Of a stretch of 64,000 nt of DNA, positions 20,830 through 31,396 are shown piece by piece. Every line of letters begins with the position of its first letter. The first letter of the stretch is position 1. The position numbers were made by a program, and so were the translations under genes. The stretch lies in NCBI RefSeq assembly GCF_947387525.1, contig NZ_CANDNW010000005.1:35052-99051 (forward strand), in the 5' to 3' direction. This DNA is from Limosilactobacillus viscerum. Its GTDB lineage: Bacteria > Bacillota > Bacilli > Lactobacillales > Lactobacillaceae. The notes below the pieces were generated by a model. That model saw only the letters and a list, made by a program, of their open reading frames with translations, did no database searches and had not been told where the DNA came from.

Positions 20830-21626
20830 TGTTAACCCTTGCATTTATGCGGCATGCGTTTGTCGCAAGTACCTTTATTGCAATTGTAAGTGGGGTTATC
20901 GGGGTGTTTGTTGTTGCCCGGCAATTGTCCTTTTTAACGCACACCCTCTCTGAAATCGGCTTTGCTGGCGCGTCCTTTGCGGTTTTTGCCGGCTGGGCCC
21001 CGTTGGATGGAATGCTGCTGTTTACGATGCTGAGTTCCGTGATGGTCGGACAGATGAGCATCAAGGAATCGCGGCGTGAAGCGGTAATCAGCGCCGTCTC
21101 GGGGTTGTTTATCGGTTTGGGGATCCTATTCCTTTCACTGAGCAGTCAAAGTGCTAGTTCAGCTACCAGTATTCTCTTTGGAAGTGTTGTCGGAATTAGC
21201 GCTGGTGAGGTCCACCAATTGATTGCCTTATCAATCGTGGTGCTGCTGGTAACAATGGCGATGTATCGTCAATTGAAATTTTCTTCATTTGACCTGGTTG
21301 GCGCACGGGTAAGCGGTATTAACCAAACAATTATTTCGGTTGCCTTTTTGGTGCTACTGGCATTGAGCGTGAGTGTGGCAGCGCAAATTGTTGGCTCGTT
21401 GTTAATCTTTATCCTCTTAACCATTCCGGCTGCCAGTGCAAAATACTTCACACATGGCGTGGCGAAGATGATGGGCCTAGCAATTCTCTTTGCCTTAATT
21501 GGGACGTGGGCAGGATTGTTGCTAGGGTATCTGACAAATTGGCCAGTTAGTTTCTTTATTGCTGTGATTGAAGTTATAATTTACGTGGTTGCATTGCTTT
21601 ATCAGAACTTTATGGAAGCCAATTAG
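20829..21626 (+). CDS. znuB: Zinc ABC transporter permease
   Basis: ABC-3 family integral membrane permease, 265 residues with about eight hydrophobic segments. The family pattern FVVARQLSFLTHTLSEIGFAGASFA near residues 27-51 is visible. GTG at 20829 overlaps the znuC stop by one base, and CAGGAGGTGG lies about 10 bases upstream, so the two are translationally coupled. It is the last gene of the operon, followed by a terminator. It forms the channel that receives metal from ZnuA. Confidence 0.92.
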   Translation: MLTLAFMRHAFVASTFIAIVSGVIGVFVVARQLSFLTHTLSEIGFAGASFAVFAGWAPLDGMLLFTMLSSVMVGQMSIKESRREAVISAVSGLFIGLGILFLSLSSQSASSATSILFGSVVGISAGEVHQLIALSIVVLLVTMAMYRQLKFSSFDLVGARVSGINQTIISVAFLVLLALSVSVAAQIVGSLLIFILLTIPAASAKYFTHGVAKMMGLAILFALIGTWAGLLLGYLTNWPVSFFIAVIEVIIYVVALLYQNFMEAN

Positions 21627-21635
21627 ATTATGTTG

Positions 21636-21668
21636 ACGTGGTAACAAAACGTTGCCGCGTCTTTTTTT
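21636..21668 (+). terminator. Terminator of znuACB
   Basis: GACGTGGTAAC pairs with GTTGCCGCGTC (two G-U pairs) and is followed by a run of T. Confidence 0.85.
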
Positions 21669-21684
21669 GTGACGAATTTCGAAA

Positions 21685-21697
21685 AAAGCCGAACATT
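21685..21697. promoter_or_regulatory. PurBox upstream of purR
   Basis: AAAGCCGAACATT matches 12 of 13 positions of the Firmicute PurBox (AWWWCCGAACWWT). A degenerate partner in the opposite orientation may lie at about 21674-21686. It suggests that purR is autoregulated. Confidence 0.5.
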
Positions 21698-21752
21698 TTA
21701 TGGTAAAATCAACATGTATTAATCTTTTTTGGAAAGGCGGACAGCAACGAAT

Positions 21753-22592
21753 ATGAAAGTACGAAGAAGTAATCGGCTAGTTGATATGACTCGTTACCTC
21801 CTGGAACACCCGCGCACATTGGTCTCACTTAAGTTTTTCAGTGAGCGCTATGGTTCGGCTAAGTCATCCATCAGCGAAGATTTAAGCATTATCAAACACA
21901 CTTTCCAGACCTGGGGTGAGGGTCGTTTAAAGACCATTCCTGGTGCCAGTGGTGGTGCAGTTTTAACACCATATTATTCAAAAGAAAATGCGCAAGCAGC
22001 AATTGAAGACCTGGTCAAGGAAGTTAGCGATGATTCTCGCTTCTTGCCTGGTGGTTATGTTTACCTCTCAGACCTGATTGGTCGTCCCGATATCCTGCAC
22101 AAGGTTGGTCAGCTGATTGCCACCCAGTATGTTGATAAGGACGTTGACGTCGTAATGACGGTGGAGACGAAAGGAATTCCGATCGTACAAGCTGCGGCTA
22201 TGTACATGAACAAGCCGTTTGTAATTGTTCGAAACAGTTCCCACATTACTGAAGGGCCAACGGTTAGTGTTAACTATGTATCTGGTTCGGTTAAGCGGAT
22301 CAAGAAAATGGAACTCTCACGGCGGACGCTTTCTGCTGGTGCCAACGTAGTAATCGTTGATGATTTCCTCAAGGGTGGGGGAACCCTCAATGGGATGGGC
22401 TCCTTAATCAAGGAATTTGATGCAAACCTTGTTGGAATGACGGTTTTAGCTGAAAGCACTAATAGCGGTAAGCGTTTGGTTAACGACTGCACCTCACTGG
22501 TAAAGGTAGATGCGGAAGAAGATGGCGATAAGAAGACCATTAATGCTCGGCCAGGGAACTTTATGGAAACGGTATTTGGAAAGGAAAATTAA
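21753..22592 (+). CDS. purR: Purine operon repressor PurR
   Basis: Bacillus-type PurR, 279 residues. The N-terminal winged helix is at about 1-75 (MKVRRSNRLVDMTRYLLEHP, SAKSSISEDLSIIK), followed by a phosphoribosyltransferase-like domain whose PRPP-binding loop is VIVDDFLKGGGTLNG. It represses purine genes and is relieved by PRPP. The frame extends to a TTG at 21729, but the ATG at 21753 matches the family start, with GGAAAGGCGG about 12 bases upstream. A PurBox lies in the promoter. glmU follows 3 bp after the stop, so they are co-transcribed. Confidence 0.94.
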   Translation: MKVRRSNRLVDMTRYLLEHPRTLVSLKFFSERYGSAKSSISEDLSIIKHTFQTWGEGRLKTIPGASGGAVLTPYYSKENAQAAIEDLVKEVSDDSRFLPGGYVYLSDLIGRPDILHKVGQLIATQYVDKDVDVVMTVETKGIPIVQAAAMYMNKPFVIVRNSSHITEGPTVSVNYVSGSVKRIKKMELSRRTLSAGANVVIVDDFLKGGGTLNGMGSLIKEFDANLVGMTVLAESTNSGKRLVNDCTSLVKVDAEEDGDKKTINARPGNFMETVFGKEN

Positions 22593-22595
22593 CTC

Positions 22596-23963
22596 ATGGT
22601 AAAGAGAAACGCAATTATTTTAGCGGCTGGTAAGGGTACCCGGATGCGGTCAAAGCTGCACAAGGTTTTACACCAGGTGTGTGGGAAGTCGATGGTCGAC
22701 CACGTTTTAACCCAGTTAGAAAAGGCAAAGATTGATACCATCATCACGGTGGTTGGCTTTGGTGCCGATACGGTTAAGGAAGCCCTTGGTCACCGGACCC
22801 GCTATGCCTTGCAAAAACAGCAATTAGGAACTGGCCATGCGGTAATGCAAACGGAAGACCTGCTGGCAAATGAAGATGGTGAAACCATTATCGTTAGTGG
22901 TGATACCCCACTCTTTACCGCTGAAACCTTTGAAAAGCTGTTTGATTACCATGAACAACGGCACGCAGCGGTAACAATCTTAACCTCAGTTGCACCAGAC
23001 CCAACCGGCTATGGCCGGATTGTCCGTAACGATGTTGGAATTGTCGAACGGATCGTTGAACAAAAGGACGCTAATGTTCAAGAACAGGCAATTCACGAAG
23101 TAAACACTGGTGTTTACTGCTTTGATAACAAAAAGCTGTTTGCTGCATTGAAGAAGATCAATAACGATAATGCTCAGGGAGAATACTACCTGACTGACGT
23201 AATTGGCATTCTGAAGCAGGAAGGTGAAATCGTGACCGCCTACAAGATGGATGACTTTGAAGAGTCGATGGGAGTTAATGACCGGATTGCCCTGGCCAAG
23301 GCAAATAAGGTAATGCGTGAACGGATCAATAAGCACTGGATGCAAGAAGGTGTTTCAATGATTGATCCCGCCACTACTTACATTGATGCAGACGTCAAGA
23401 TCGGCAATGATACTGTCATTGAAGGCAATGTCGTTATTAAGGGTAAGACGGTAATTGGCAATGACTGTTACATCAGTGCTGGTTCCCGGATTATTGACTC
23501 CACGATTCATGATGCTGTTAAGATTACGTCGTCAACTCTGGAGAACGCTGAAATGCACAACGGTAGTGATATTGGCCCTAACAGTCACTTACGGCCGGAA
23601 GCAGAAATTGGCGAAAATGTCCACATTGGTAACTTCTGTGAAGTGAAGAAGGCCTACATTGGTGCAGGAACCAAGGTTGGTCACCTGACTTACATTGGTA
23701 ACGCAACGTTAGGTAAGAATATTAATGTTGGCTGTGGGGTTGTCTTCGCCAACTACGATGGTACAAACAAACACCATACCAATGTTGGCGACCACGCCTT
23801 TATCGGTAGTAATAGTAACCTGGTTGCACCAGTTAATATTGCTGAAGATTCCTTTATTGCTGCCGGTTCAACGATAACTGACAGTACTGCTCAATATGAT
23901 ATGGCAATTGCCCGTGCACGGCAGACCAATAAGAAGGATTACGCTAAGAAGTTGCCTTGGTAG
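22596..23963 (+). CDS. glmU: Bifunctional GlmU: N-acetylglucosamine-1-P uridyltransferase / glucosamine-1-P acetyltransferase
   Basis: Makes UDP-GlcNAc for peptidoglycan and teichoic acid synthesis. It is 455 residues. The N-terminal nucleotidyltransferase domain has [18 protein letters not shown] and GDTPLFT. The C-terminal left-handed beta-helix acetyltransferase domain spans about 250-455, visible as hexapeptide repeats ([34 protein letters not shown]). It is coupled to purR. It feeds the UDP-GlcNAc used by MurA, also in this window. Confidence 0.96.
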   Translation: MVKRNAIILAAGKGTRMRSKLHKVLHQVCGKSMVDHVLTQLEKAKIDTIITVVGFGADTVKEALGHRTRYALQKQQLGTGHAVMQTEDLLANEDGETIIVSGDTPLFTAETFEKLFDYHEQRHAAVTILTSVAPDPTGYGRIVRNDVGIVERIVEQKDANVQEQAIHEVNTGVYCFDNKKLFAALKKINNDNAQGEYYLTDVIGILKQEGEIVTAYKMDDFEESMGVNDRIALAKANKVMRERINKHWMQEGVSMIDPATTYIDADVKIGNDTVIEGNVVIKGKTVIGNDCYISAGSRIIDSTIHDAVKITSSTLENAEMHNGSDIGPNSHLRPEAEIGENVHIGNFCEVKKAYIGAGTKVGHLTYIGNATLGKNINVGCGVVFANYDGTNKHHTNVGDHAFIGSNSNLVAPVNIAEDSFIAAGSTITDSTAQYDMAIARARQTNKKDYAKKLPW

Positions 23964-24064
23964 TTCGACTTTTGCTTGCTTTTTAATAGTGGACTTTATA
24001 TCATAGATAGAGGATAGACAACAAGCCGTTATGGCGAGACTTACTTAAACTTCCGGAGGATCTA

Positions 24065-25048
24065 ATGACACAGTCTAATACTGATTCTAATTTGAAATTA
24101 TTTGCTTTAAATTCTAACCGGCCCTTAGCGGAAAAAATCGCTAAGCACCTTGGAATTGAGCTTGGTAAATTATCAGTTGACCGCTTTAGTGATGGTGAAA
24201 TTCAAATCAACATTGAGGAAAGTGTCCGTGGGGATAACGTCTATGTTATCCAATCAACTTCTGCACCGGTTAACGATAACTTGATGGAACTTTTGATCAT
24301 GGTCGATGCGTTACGGCGTGCCAGTGCAAAGACAATCAACGTTGTAATGCCATACTATGGTTATGCGCGGCAAGACCGGAAGGCACGTAGTCGGGAACCA
24401 ATTACCGCTAAGCTGGTTGCTAACATGCTGCAAAACTCCGGTGTTGATCGGGTAATTGCGTTAGACCTGCACGCAGCACAAATTCAAGGGTTCTTCGACA
24501 TCCCGGTTGACCACTTGATGGGTGCACCGCTGTTGGCGGAATACTTTATCAAGGAAGGGGTAGCCGATAACGCAGTCGTAATTTCACCAGACCATGGTGG
24601 TGTTACGCGTGCGCGGGCCCTGGCTGAATTCTTAAAGACGCCAATTGCAATTATTGATAAGCGGCGTCCACGGGCTAATGTTGCCCAAGTGATGAACATC
24701 ATTGGGGATGTAAAGGGCAAGACCTGCATCATGATTGACGATATGATTGATACGGCGGGGACGATCACGCTTGGTTCCCAGGCCTTGATTGATGCTGGTG
24801 CCAAGGAAGTATATGCTTCATGTACGCACGCGGTTCTGTCCGGTCCGGCAATTGAACGTTTGGAAAAGTCACCACTGAAGGAAGTGGTTGTGACTGACTC
24901 AATCAAGTTGCCAGAAGAAAAGCGGATTGCAAAGATCAAGCAAGTATCCGTTGCACCATTGATTGCTGCGGCAATTAAGCGGATCAACGAAAACCGGCCA
25001 GTTAGTCCACTGTTTAAGCAAGTCTTTCAAAGCGCGGAAAAAATTTAA
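24065..25048 (+). CDS. prs: Ribose-phosphate pyrophosphokinase (PRPP synthetase)
   Basis: Makes PRPP from ribose-5-phosphate and ATP; PRPP feeds purine, pyrimidine, His and Trp synthesis and is the effector of PurR. It is 327 residues. Motifs are [19 protein letters not shown], the flexible-loop segment [16 protein letters not shown], and the PRPP-binding [14 protein letters not shown]. The start ATG follows TTCCGGAGGATCTA. The gap to glmU (101 bp) has no terminator, so partial co-transcription with purR-glmU is likely. glmU-prs adjacency is widely conserved. Confidence 0.96.
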   Translation: MTQSNTDSNLKLFALNSNRPLAEKIAKHLGIELGKLSVDRFSDGEIQINIEESVRGDNVYVIQSTSAPVNDNLMELLIMVDALRRASAKTINVVMPYYGYARQDRKARSREPITAKLVANMLQNSGVDRVIALDLHAAQIQGFFDIPVDHLMGAPLLAEYFIKEGVADNAVVISPDHGGVTRARALAEFLKTPIAIIDKRRPRANVAQVMNIIGDVKGKTCIMIDDMIDTAGTITLGSQALIDAGAKEVYASCTHAVLSGPAIERLEKSPLKEVVVTDSIKLPEEKRIAKIKQVSVAPLIAAAIKRINENRPVSPLFKQVFQSAEKI

Positions 25049-25102
25049 TTAAGTAGGGGGCAGAAGTCGGAAGCAATTTTGCTGTCGAGCTCTCGTAAGC
25101 GC

Positions 25103-25152
25103 AAATGAGGTTCAGAGTTCGGTTTATGATGACCGGGCACTGGACCTCATTT
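25103..25152 (+). terminator. Terminator of prs
   Basis: AAATGAGGTTCAG pairs with CTGGACCTCATTT, with an inner TCGGT/ACCGG stem, followed by ATTTATAAT. Confidence 0.75.
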
Positions 25153-25212
25153 ATTTATAATATGGTCTTGTCCTAGCTTACCTACCGGGGTGGTTGTGTT
25201 TCCCTTAAGATT

Positions 25213-25242
25213 TTGAAGGAAACTAGCAATCCATGATATAAT
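25213..25242 (+). promoter_or_regulatory. Promoter of the lipoprotein gene
   Basis: TTGAAG, 18-bp spacer, extended -10 TGATATAAT, 28 bp before the start. Confidence 0.65.
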
Positions 25243-25269
25243 GGGGGAGCAGTAGCTAAGGAGGATAAA

Positions 25270-25959
25270 ATGCAAAACAGACATTTCTTTAAAAAGGTGG
25301 TTACCGGATCAACAGCGGTATTGCTTGCTCTAACACTTGCTGCTTGTGGTCACCACGAAACAACGACGACGTCATCATCTAGTAGTTCATCTGTTCGTTC
25401 AGCCAAGACTACTTCAAATAGTAGCAGTACTTACCGGTCAGCAAACAAGCTGATCCGTAACGAAGACTACCAAGGTGCATATAACCGTTTGAACAATGTC
25501 AACAACCGTTCTGCGCAGGAAGACAATCTTGCTACTGACCTACAAAATTACATGAGTGCACGCAGTTCTTACCAGAGTGGGGATTATGCTACTGCTTCAT
25601 CCACTCTGAAAGAACAAAAGTCAACAAGTCCTGCAATGCGTGACGCATACAGTGATTTGAAGAACAAGATTTCAAAGGCAGAAAATAGTAGTTCATCATC
25701 TAGCCAGGCAACAAAGTCATCCAGCAGCAAGACTGCTACGAGTCAGTCTTCTGACCAAACGAATGATGACGTTGTTGTAGAATTCGCTAATAAGATGGGC
25801 TTCAGTGGTGAAAAGGGATACCAGATTATCCAAACTGGTAAGTCCGGCAACACCTACAAGTTTGAAGTTCGGCGGAACAACGGTGATAACAGTGTTTCAA
25901 ACATGGTTGGTATTTACCAATACAACACACAATCCGGCGCCGTTACTAAACTGAGCTAA
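25270..25959 (+). CDS. Predicted lipoprotein with Ser-rich linkers
   Basis: 229 residues with a lipoprotein signal: basic MQNRHFFKK, a hydrophobic stretch, and the lipobox LALTLAAC with Cys26. A low-complexity Ser/Thr region (29-54) follows, then a helical TPR-like stretch (about 55-140, ANKLIRNEDYQGAYNRLNNV, YQSGDYATASSTL), a second Ser-rich linker (about 140-165), and a compact C-terminal domain (168-229) with GYQIIQTGKSGNTYKFEVRR. I cannot name the family. It should be anchored to the outer face of the membrane. The SD AAGGAGG and promoter are strong. Confidence 0.88.
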   Translation: MQNRHFFKKVVTGSTAVLLALTLAACGHHETTTTSSSSSSSVRSAKTTSNSSSTYRSANKLIRNEDYQGAYNRLNNVNNRSAQEDNLATDLQNYMSARSSYQSGDYATASSTLKEQKSTSPAMRDAYSDLKNKISKAENSSSSSSQATKSSSSKTATSQSSDQTNDDVVVEFANKMGFSGEKGYQIIQTGKSGNTYKFEVRRNNGDNSVSNMVGIYQYNTQSGAVTKLS

Positions 25960-26000
25960 ATGAGTGCTTGAAGATAATATTCGGAAATAAAAAAGGAGCT

Positions 26001-26129
26001 GTGACACAACCCCGGGTAGGGCCTGCGACACGAAGTTAGCCTATTTGGTATGGCTAGCATAGGACGATCGTTAACGGAACGGGCTAGCGATTGTCCGTAG
26101 CTAGACACTAAGGCCCTGGGTTGTGGCAC
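26001..26129. other. Large structured intergenic element
   Basis: The outer arms GTGACACAACCC...AGGGCCT (26001-26023) and AGGCCCTGGGTTGTGGCAC (26111-26129) pair over about 18 bp with a 5-nt bulge. Inside is a second stem, GGACGATCG with CGATTGTCC (G-U allowed). On the minus strand it ends in CTCCTTTTTTATTTCC, so it could act as a terminator in that direction. It may equally be a repeat element or a small RNA. No coding frame fits. Confidence 0.55.
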
Positions 26130-26130
26130 G

Positions 26131-26148
26131 CGATATCTCTGTAATATT
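26131..26148. repeat. 18-bp satellite repeat, copy 1
   Basis: CGATATCTCTGTAATATT, identical to 49125-49142. In both places it lies a short distance (12-16 bp) from a long palindromic terminator. Confidence 0.8.
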
Positions 26149-26160
26149 TGGAGCTAAAAC

Positions 26161-26206
26161 AAGGGCTCGTGACAAAACCGAGTTTTGTCACGAGCCCTTT
26201 TCTTTT
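26161..26206. terminator. Bidirectional terminator, GTGACAAAAC-core family
   Basis: A perfect 18-bp stem (26161-26178 with 26182-26199), loop CGA, core GTGACAAAAC-CGA-GTTTTGTCAC, with T-rich tails. It ends the HAD phosphatase gene on the minus strand. Confidence 0.9.
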
Positions 26207-26213
26207 TAATAAT

Positions 26214-27038
26214 TTAATTATTAAAAACATACTTTTCAATGGCGGCAGCAACACCATCGTGGTTATTGTCAGCAGTAATATCATCTGCAATTTGACGAGT
26301 GCCAGGTACTGAATTGCCCATGGCAACCCCGGTGCCAGCAAATTCAATCATTGAGTCATCATTCTGGGCGTTCCCCAATGCCATCACTTCGTTGGCAGTG
26401 ATCCCAAGTTCATCACAAAGACGGTTAAGTGCTTGCCCCTTACTAGCGGACTTGTGCATGAATTCAAGATAAAAGTCTTCACTCCGGACAATTGAAAAGC
26501 GGTCAGCCATCTCTTGTGGCAAATCTTTCCATGCCCGGTCAATTACCTCTTTTGTATCGACCATCATTGCCTTGATGACAACATATTGGTCCCGTGTCCG
26601 GGCCATCTCATCCATTGAACGATAACGGACGGGCATCGAAACTAACTCTGATTCATAAATGGTATATGGGCTTAGATCCTGGTTGGTAGTGTAAATGTAA
26701 TCACGCGTTTCAATCTGGGAATGAACCCCTTCTTTAAGACAGTAATTTACCCAGTCAGCGTAATCATTAAAGGAGATGCTGTAGTTAACCATTACTTTCT
26801 TACTGGTTGTTTGGGCAAGACCACCGTTGAAACTAACAACATATTCGTCATCGCGGTTATTTAAGCCCAGCTGGTCTAAGTACGCACTAACACCAGTCAT
26901 CGGACGACCAGTACAAAGGACAATCTTAACGCCTTGTTCACTAGCCTTCTTAATTGCCGCGACTGTCTTTGGGGTGATTTCACGATTATCGTTAATTAAA
27001 GTACCGTCGATATCAATTGCTACCATCTTAATTGCCAT
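26214..27038 (-). CDS. Cof-type HAD-IIB family phosphatase
   Basis: 274 residues with the HAD nucleophile motif DIDGTL (about 9-14), motif II CTGRPMTG, and the C-terminal ALGNAQNDDSMIEFAGTGVAMGN that defines the Cof/IIB class. It probably dephosphorylates sugar phosphates or cofactors; the substrate is unknown. The ATG is 2 bp after the stop of the HD-domain gene, and its SD AGGAGG lies inside that gene's last codons, so the two are an operon. The terminator starts 8 bp downstream. Confidence 0.92.
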   Translation of the reverse strand: MAIKMVAIDIDGTLINDNREITPKTVAAIKKASEQGVKIVLCTGRPMTGVSAYLDQLGLNNRDDEYVVSFNGGLAQTTSKKVMVNYSISFNDYADWVNYCLKEGVHSQIETRDYIYTTNQDLSPYTIYESELVSMPVRYRSMDEMARTRDQYVVIKAMMVDTKEVIDRAWKDLPQEMADRFSIVRSEDFYLEFMHKSASKGQALNRLCDELGITANEVMALGNAQNDDSMIEFAGTGVAMGNSVPGTRQIADDITADNNHDGVAAAIEKYVFNN

Positions 27039-27040
27039 TA

Positions 27041-28405
27041 TTATTTATCCTCCTTGGGGTTGATGATGTGGTTATTTTTTATATAGCTTTGGAACTTTTC
27101 ATAAATCGGTTCAAAGACTTCAATGTCCTGGTGCCTTTCTAGCATTTCTTTCGGGAAGAAGAAACGTTGGTCTCCTGCTTCCCGCCCTGATACGCTTGCC
27201 ACTAAGGTTGAAACCTGGGATAGTTCAACAAAGTCGCCATTTGGCTGAACCAGCTCAATTTGGGTCTGCGGGTTGGAATCTTGGGGATTATAAGTGTCAT
27301 AAGGGAGCTTAAAACTATCGTTGACGGCAGTGTAATAATCACTATTAAAACCTGCCGTTTGAATTAGCTCCCGTAACTTAGGCAGGTAGGCAGCCGAATG
27401 GTGGTCATAAATCGCTGACTTGAATGGCCGCCGGAAGAGAAAGCGACGGGCAAGATCGCTGAGAATGTCATCGCGAGAATGGGTCCAGTGGTTAAAGTAG
27501 GTGGTTAAAACTCCATCGTCGAGTGCCAGGTAATCATCAAGGGTGAACTTATGGTTGAAAAATGGCATCAGCATGTGGGGCGTGAATTCCGGCTCAAAGT
27601 CGTTTGGGTGCTGGTAAATGTACTTGGCCCGCATTAAGAGGTGGTCAAGAATCACCTCCATTGACCGTGAAACAGGGTGGAAGTACACTTGCAAGTACAT
27701 TTGCAACCGGCTGATGATGTAATCCTCAACAGCATGCATCCCAGAAATTTCGAAGGCGATCCCGCCCTTAACCGGACGCATCACGTGCAGTACCCGGTCC
27801 AAGTCAAACTTGCCGTAGTTGGTGCCAGTATAATAGGAGTCTCGTTGCAGGTAGTCCATCCGGTCCGCATCAACCTGGCTTGAAATCATTTGGACGACCT
27901 GTTGGTTTTCATAGGTGTGGTCAATAACGCTGGCCACTTGGTGTGGAAAGTCAGGTGATACCCGCTGCAGAATCCGGTTAATATTTGTGTCAGGACTGGT
28001 AATCAGCTGACGGGTGATTTGCTCGTGGTTAGTCCGAAAAATGTGTTCGAAGGTGTGGGAGTACGGTCCGTGACCAAGGTCGTGGAGTAGTGCCGCGCAA
28101 AGGGCAACAGGACGTTCACGATCGTCCCAGAGACCATCACCGGGTGCTAGACTAGGGTAATTACGTTGGAAGTAGTTACACATTTCCCGGGTAATTTCGT
28201 AGACACCAAGGCAGTGGCCAAAACGGGAATGCTCCGCACCGTGGAAGGTAAATGAAGACGTACCGAGCTGCTTAATCCGTCGTAGTCGCTGAAATTCAGG
28301 GGTATTAATAAGGTCGAGGATAATTTGATTATCGACGATGATTTGGCCATGTATGGGGTCACGGAAGACCTTCTCCCGTGCTAGTTTTTCATCGTTAAAG
28401 TGCAA
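27041..28405 (-). CDS. HD-domain phosphohydrolase (YwfO family)
   Basis: 454 residues. The HD metal-binding residues are visible as HSRFGHCLGVYE, LLHDLGHGPYSHTFEH and the later VDADRMDYLQRDSYYTG. This pattern is that of the dNTPase-like YwfO/YdhJ group related to dGTP triphosphohydrolases, so nucleotide triphosphate hydrolysis is plausible but the substrate is not fixed. The start is TTG at 28405 with GGAGG 9 bases upstream; the nearby ATG at 28410 is out of frame. It is first in an operon with the HAD phosphatase. Confidence 0.9.
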   Translation of the reverse strand: MHFNDEKLAREKVFRDPIHGQIIVDNQIILDLINTPEFQRLRRIKQLGTSSFTFHGAEHSRFGHCLGVYEITREMCNYFQRNYPSLAPGDGLWDDRERPVALCAALLHDLGHGPYSHTFEHIFRTNHEQITRQLITSPDTNINRILQRVSPDFPHQVASVIDHTYENQQVVQMISSQVDADRMDYLQRDSYYTGTNYGKFDLDRVLHVMRPVKGGIAFEISGMHAVEDYIISRLQMYLQVYFHPVSRSMEVILDHLLMRAKYIYQHPNDFEPEFTPHMLMPFFNHKFTLDDYLALDDGVLTTYFNHWTHSRDDILSDLARRFLFRRPFKSAIYDHHSAAYLPKLRELIQTAGFNSDYYTAVNDSFKLPYDTYNPQDSNPQTQIELVQPNGDFVELSQVSTLVASVSGREAGDQRFFFPKEMLERHQDIEVFEPIYEKFQSYIKNNHIINPKEDK

Positions 28406-28477
28406 GCCATTGATCCTCCTTTTTAAACAAGCCGGCAGTCGTGGTACCGGTTGTTTCGCAAATAATATTTACTACTT

Positions 28478-28483
28478 ATTATA
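28478..28483 (-). promoter_or_regulatory. -10 box of the HD-domain gene
   Basis: Minus-strand TTGTATAAT, 73 bp before the TTG start. Between it and the gene, GCAAATAATATTTAC (28458-28472) resembles the palindrome in the ldhD leader. Confidence 0.4.
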
Positions 28484-28576
28484 CAAGAAAGACCAGGAAA
28501 TTAACGCGATTTAGTCACCTTTTTAGCGACTTTCAAGTATAATTAACAGGAAAAGACGAAAAAGGAGGTGCCGGCA

Positions 28577-28996
28577 ATTAAAAAAGTAACACCAGTTCAC
28601 GTTCATTTGGCGACCACAATTCGTCAGGATGGACAAGAAGAGCAATTTTCGTTTGATGAATTAGGAAATTTTGTCGAATTAAATGGTAAGTACTACTTGC
28701 GATACGTTGAGCACCAAAACGGGCAAGTAACGCCGGTTCAGTTTCGGCTCGATGACCAAGTTCACCTGCACCGCAATGGTGAATTAACTACTTTACTTGA
28801 TTTTGACCTAGAAGCGCCGACCTACACCCGCTACCGCACGCAATATGGGGTAATTAGGCTAGAGGTTTCAACGACGCAACTGAAAAAAGAAGTTGACCCA
28901 ACCGTGCCAGCGGGGAGACTAAGGGTGAATTACACGCTTGCAACCGGCGGACAGGTAGTAGGAAGTTATCAACTTCAATTGCAATTTATGGCCTAA
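28577..28996 (+). CDS. DUF1934 family protein (YwiB-like), probable ATT start
   Basis: Beta-barrel, lipocalin-like DUF1934 protein of unknown function, about 139 residues (HVHLATTIRQDGQEEQFSFDELGNFVELNGKYYLRYVE). The only conventional start in frame is GTG at 28568, but this GTG is part of the SD AAGGAGGTG itself. The ATT at 28577 lies 8 bases after GGAGG, the ideal distance, and would give MKKVTPVHVHL, a normal family N-terminus. I therefore propose ATT initiation. It sits upstream of rpoE, and its last codons contain the rpoE promoter. Confidence 0.8.
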   Translation: MKKVTPVHVHLATTIRQDGQEEQFSFDELGNFVELNGKYYLRYVEHQNGQVTPVQFRLDDQVHLHRNGELTTLLDFDLEAPTYTRYRTQYGVIRLEVSTTQLKKEVDPTVPAGRLRVNYTLATGGQVVGSYQLQLQFMA

Positions 28997-29007
28997 TATT
29001 GTATGAT
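28979..29007 (+). promoter_or_regulatory. rpoE promoter
   Basis: TTGCAA, 17-bp spacer, TATGAT, overlapping the end of the DUF1934 gene. Confidence 0.6.
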
Positions 29008-29041
29008 TTAGTTTAGACTTTTTGAAGGGATGTGCACCAAT

Positions 29042-29593
29042 TTGGAATTAAAGGTTTTTGACGGCCAAGACAAATCAGAACTTTCAATGGTTGAGGTAGC
29101 ACACGCTATTTTGGCTCAACATGGAGAGGCAATGGCGTTTGTCGACCTGACTAATGAAATTCAACAATACCTGGGCAAGAGCGACGAGGAAATTCGGGAA
29201 CGGCTCGCCCAATTCTACACTGATTTGAACGTTGATGGCAGTTTTATTTCCCTTGGTGACAATACCTGGGGCCTGCGGGCATGGTACCCATTTGAATCCA
29301 TCGATGAAGCAACTGTCGGTGAAAACGAAGATGAAGAAGACCGGCCAAAGAAGAAGCGTCGTAAGGTTAATGCCTTCTTGGCAGACTCCGATGATGACGA
29401 CGATGTTATCGACTACGATAATGATGATCCGGAAGATGATGACCTGGATGACCAAGATGATGACGATAGCGACGCCGATGATGACGATTACGATGAAGAA
29501 AATGACGAATTCAATGACGATGACGATTTAGACGACAACATTGAAGATCAATTATCTGAGTTGCACGATGAAGACGACGAAGATGACGAATAA
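29042..29593 (+). CDS. rpoE: DNA-directed RNA polymerase delta subunit
   Basis: Gram-positive delta factor, which speeds RNA polymerase recycling and sharpens promoter response to the initiating NTP. The N-terminal HARE-HTH domain (about 1-90, [24 protein letters not shown]) is followed by a very acidic Asp/Glu tail (about 95-183). An ATG at 29030 overlaps the SD, so the TTG at 29042, which matches the family start, is preferred (183 residues). It lies just upstream of pyrG, as in Bacillus. Delta and the pyrG leader are both linked to initiating-nucleotide sensing. Confidence 0.93.
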   Translation: MELKVFDGQDKSELSMVEVAHAILAQHGEAMAFVDLTNEIQQYLGKSDEEIRERLAQFYTDLNVDGSFISLGDNTWGLRAWYPFESIDEATVGENEDEEDRPKKKRRKVNAFLADSDDDDDVIDYDNDDPEDDDLDDQDDDDSDADDDDYDEENDEFNDDDDLDDNIEDQLSELHDEDDEDDE

Positions 29594-29609
29594 AATCGCA
29601 TTGTGAGCC

Positions 29610-29638
29610 TTGACTATTTTTCGGTGACCTTGTATTAT
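29610..29638 (+). promoter_or_regulatory. pyrG promoter with GGGC start region
   Basis: TTGACT, 17-bp spacer, TATTAT. GGGC follows 7 bases after the -10 box (29646-29649), the expected start. This is the arrangement used by Bacillus pyrG, where CTP shortage causes extra G residues to be added at the 5' end. Confidence 0.75.
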
Positions 29639-29645
29639 CTTACTT

Positions 29646-31375
<1,730 letters not shown>

Positions 31376-31396
31376 TTAGGAAAATTAAAAAATGAT

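Noticed and set aside
24484-24987. Minus-strand 167-codon frame in prs
   Set aside because: Antisense shadow of a conserved gene.
29084-29455. Minus-strand 123-codon frame inside rpoE
   Set aside because: Shadow of the acidic, GAT-rich delta subunit; no SD.
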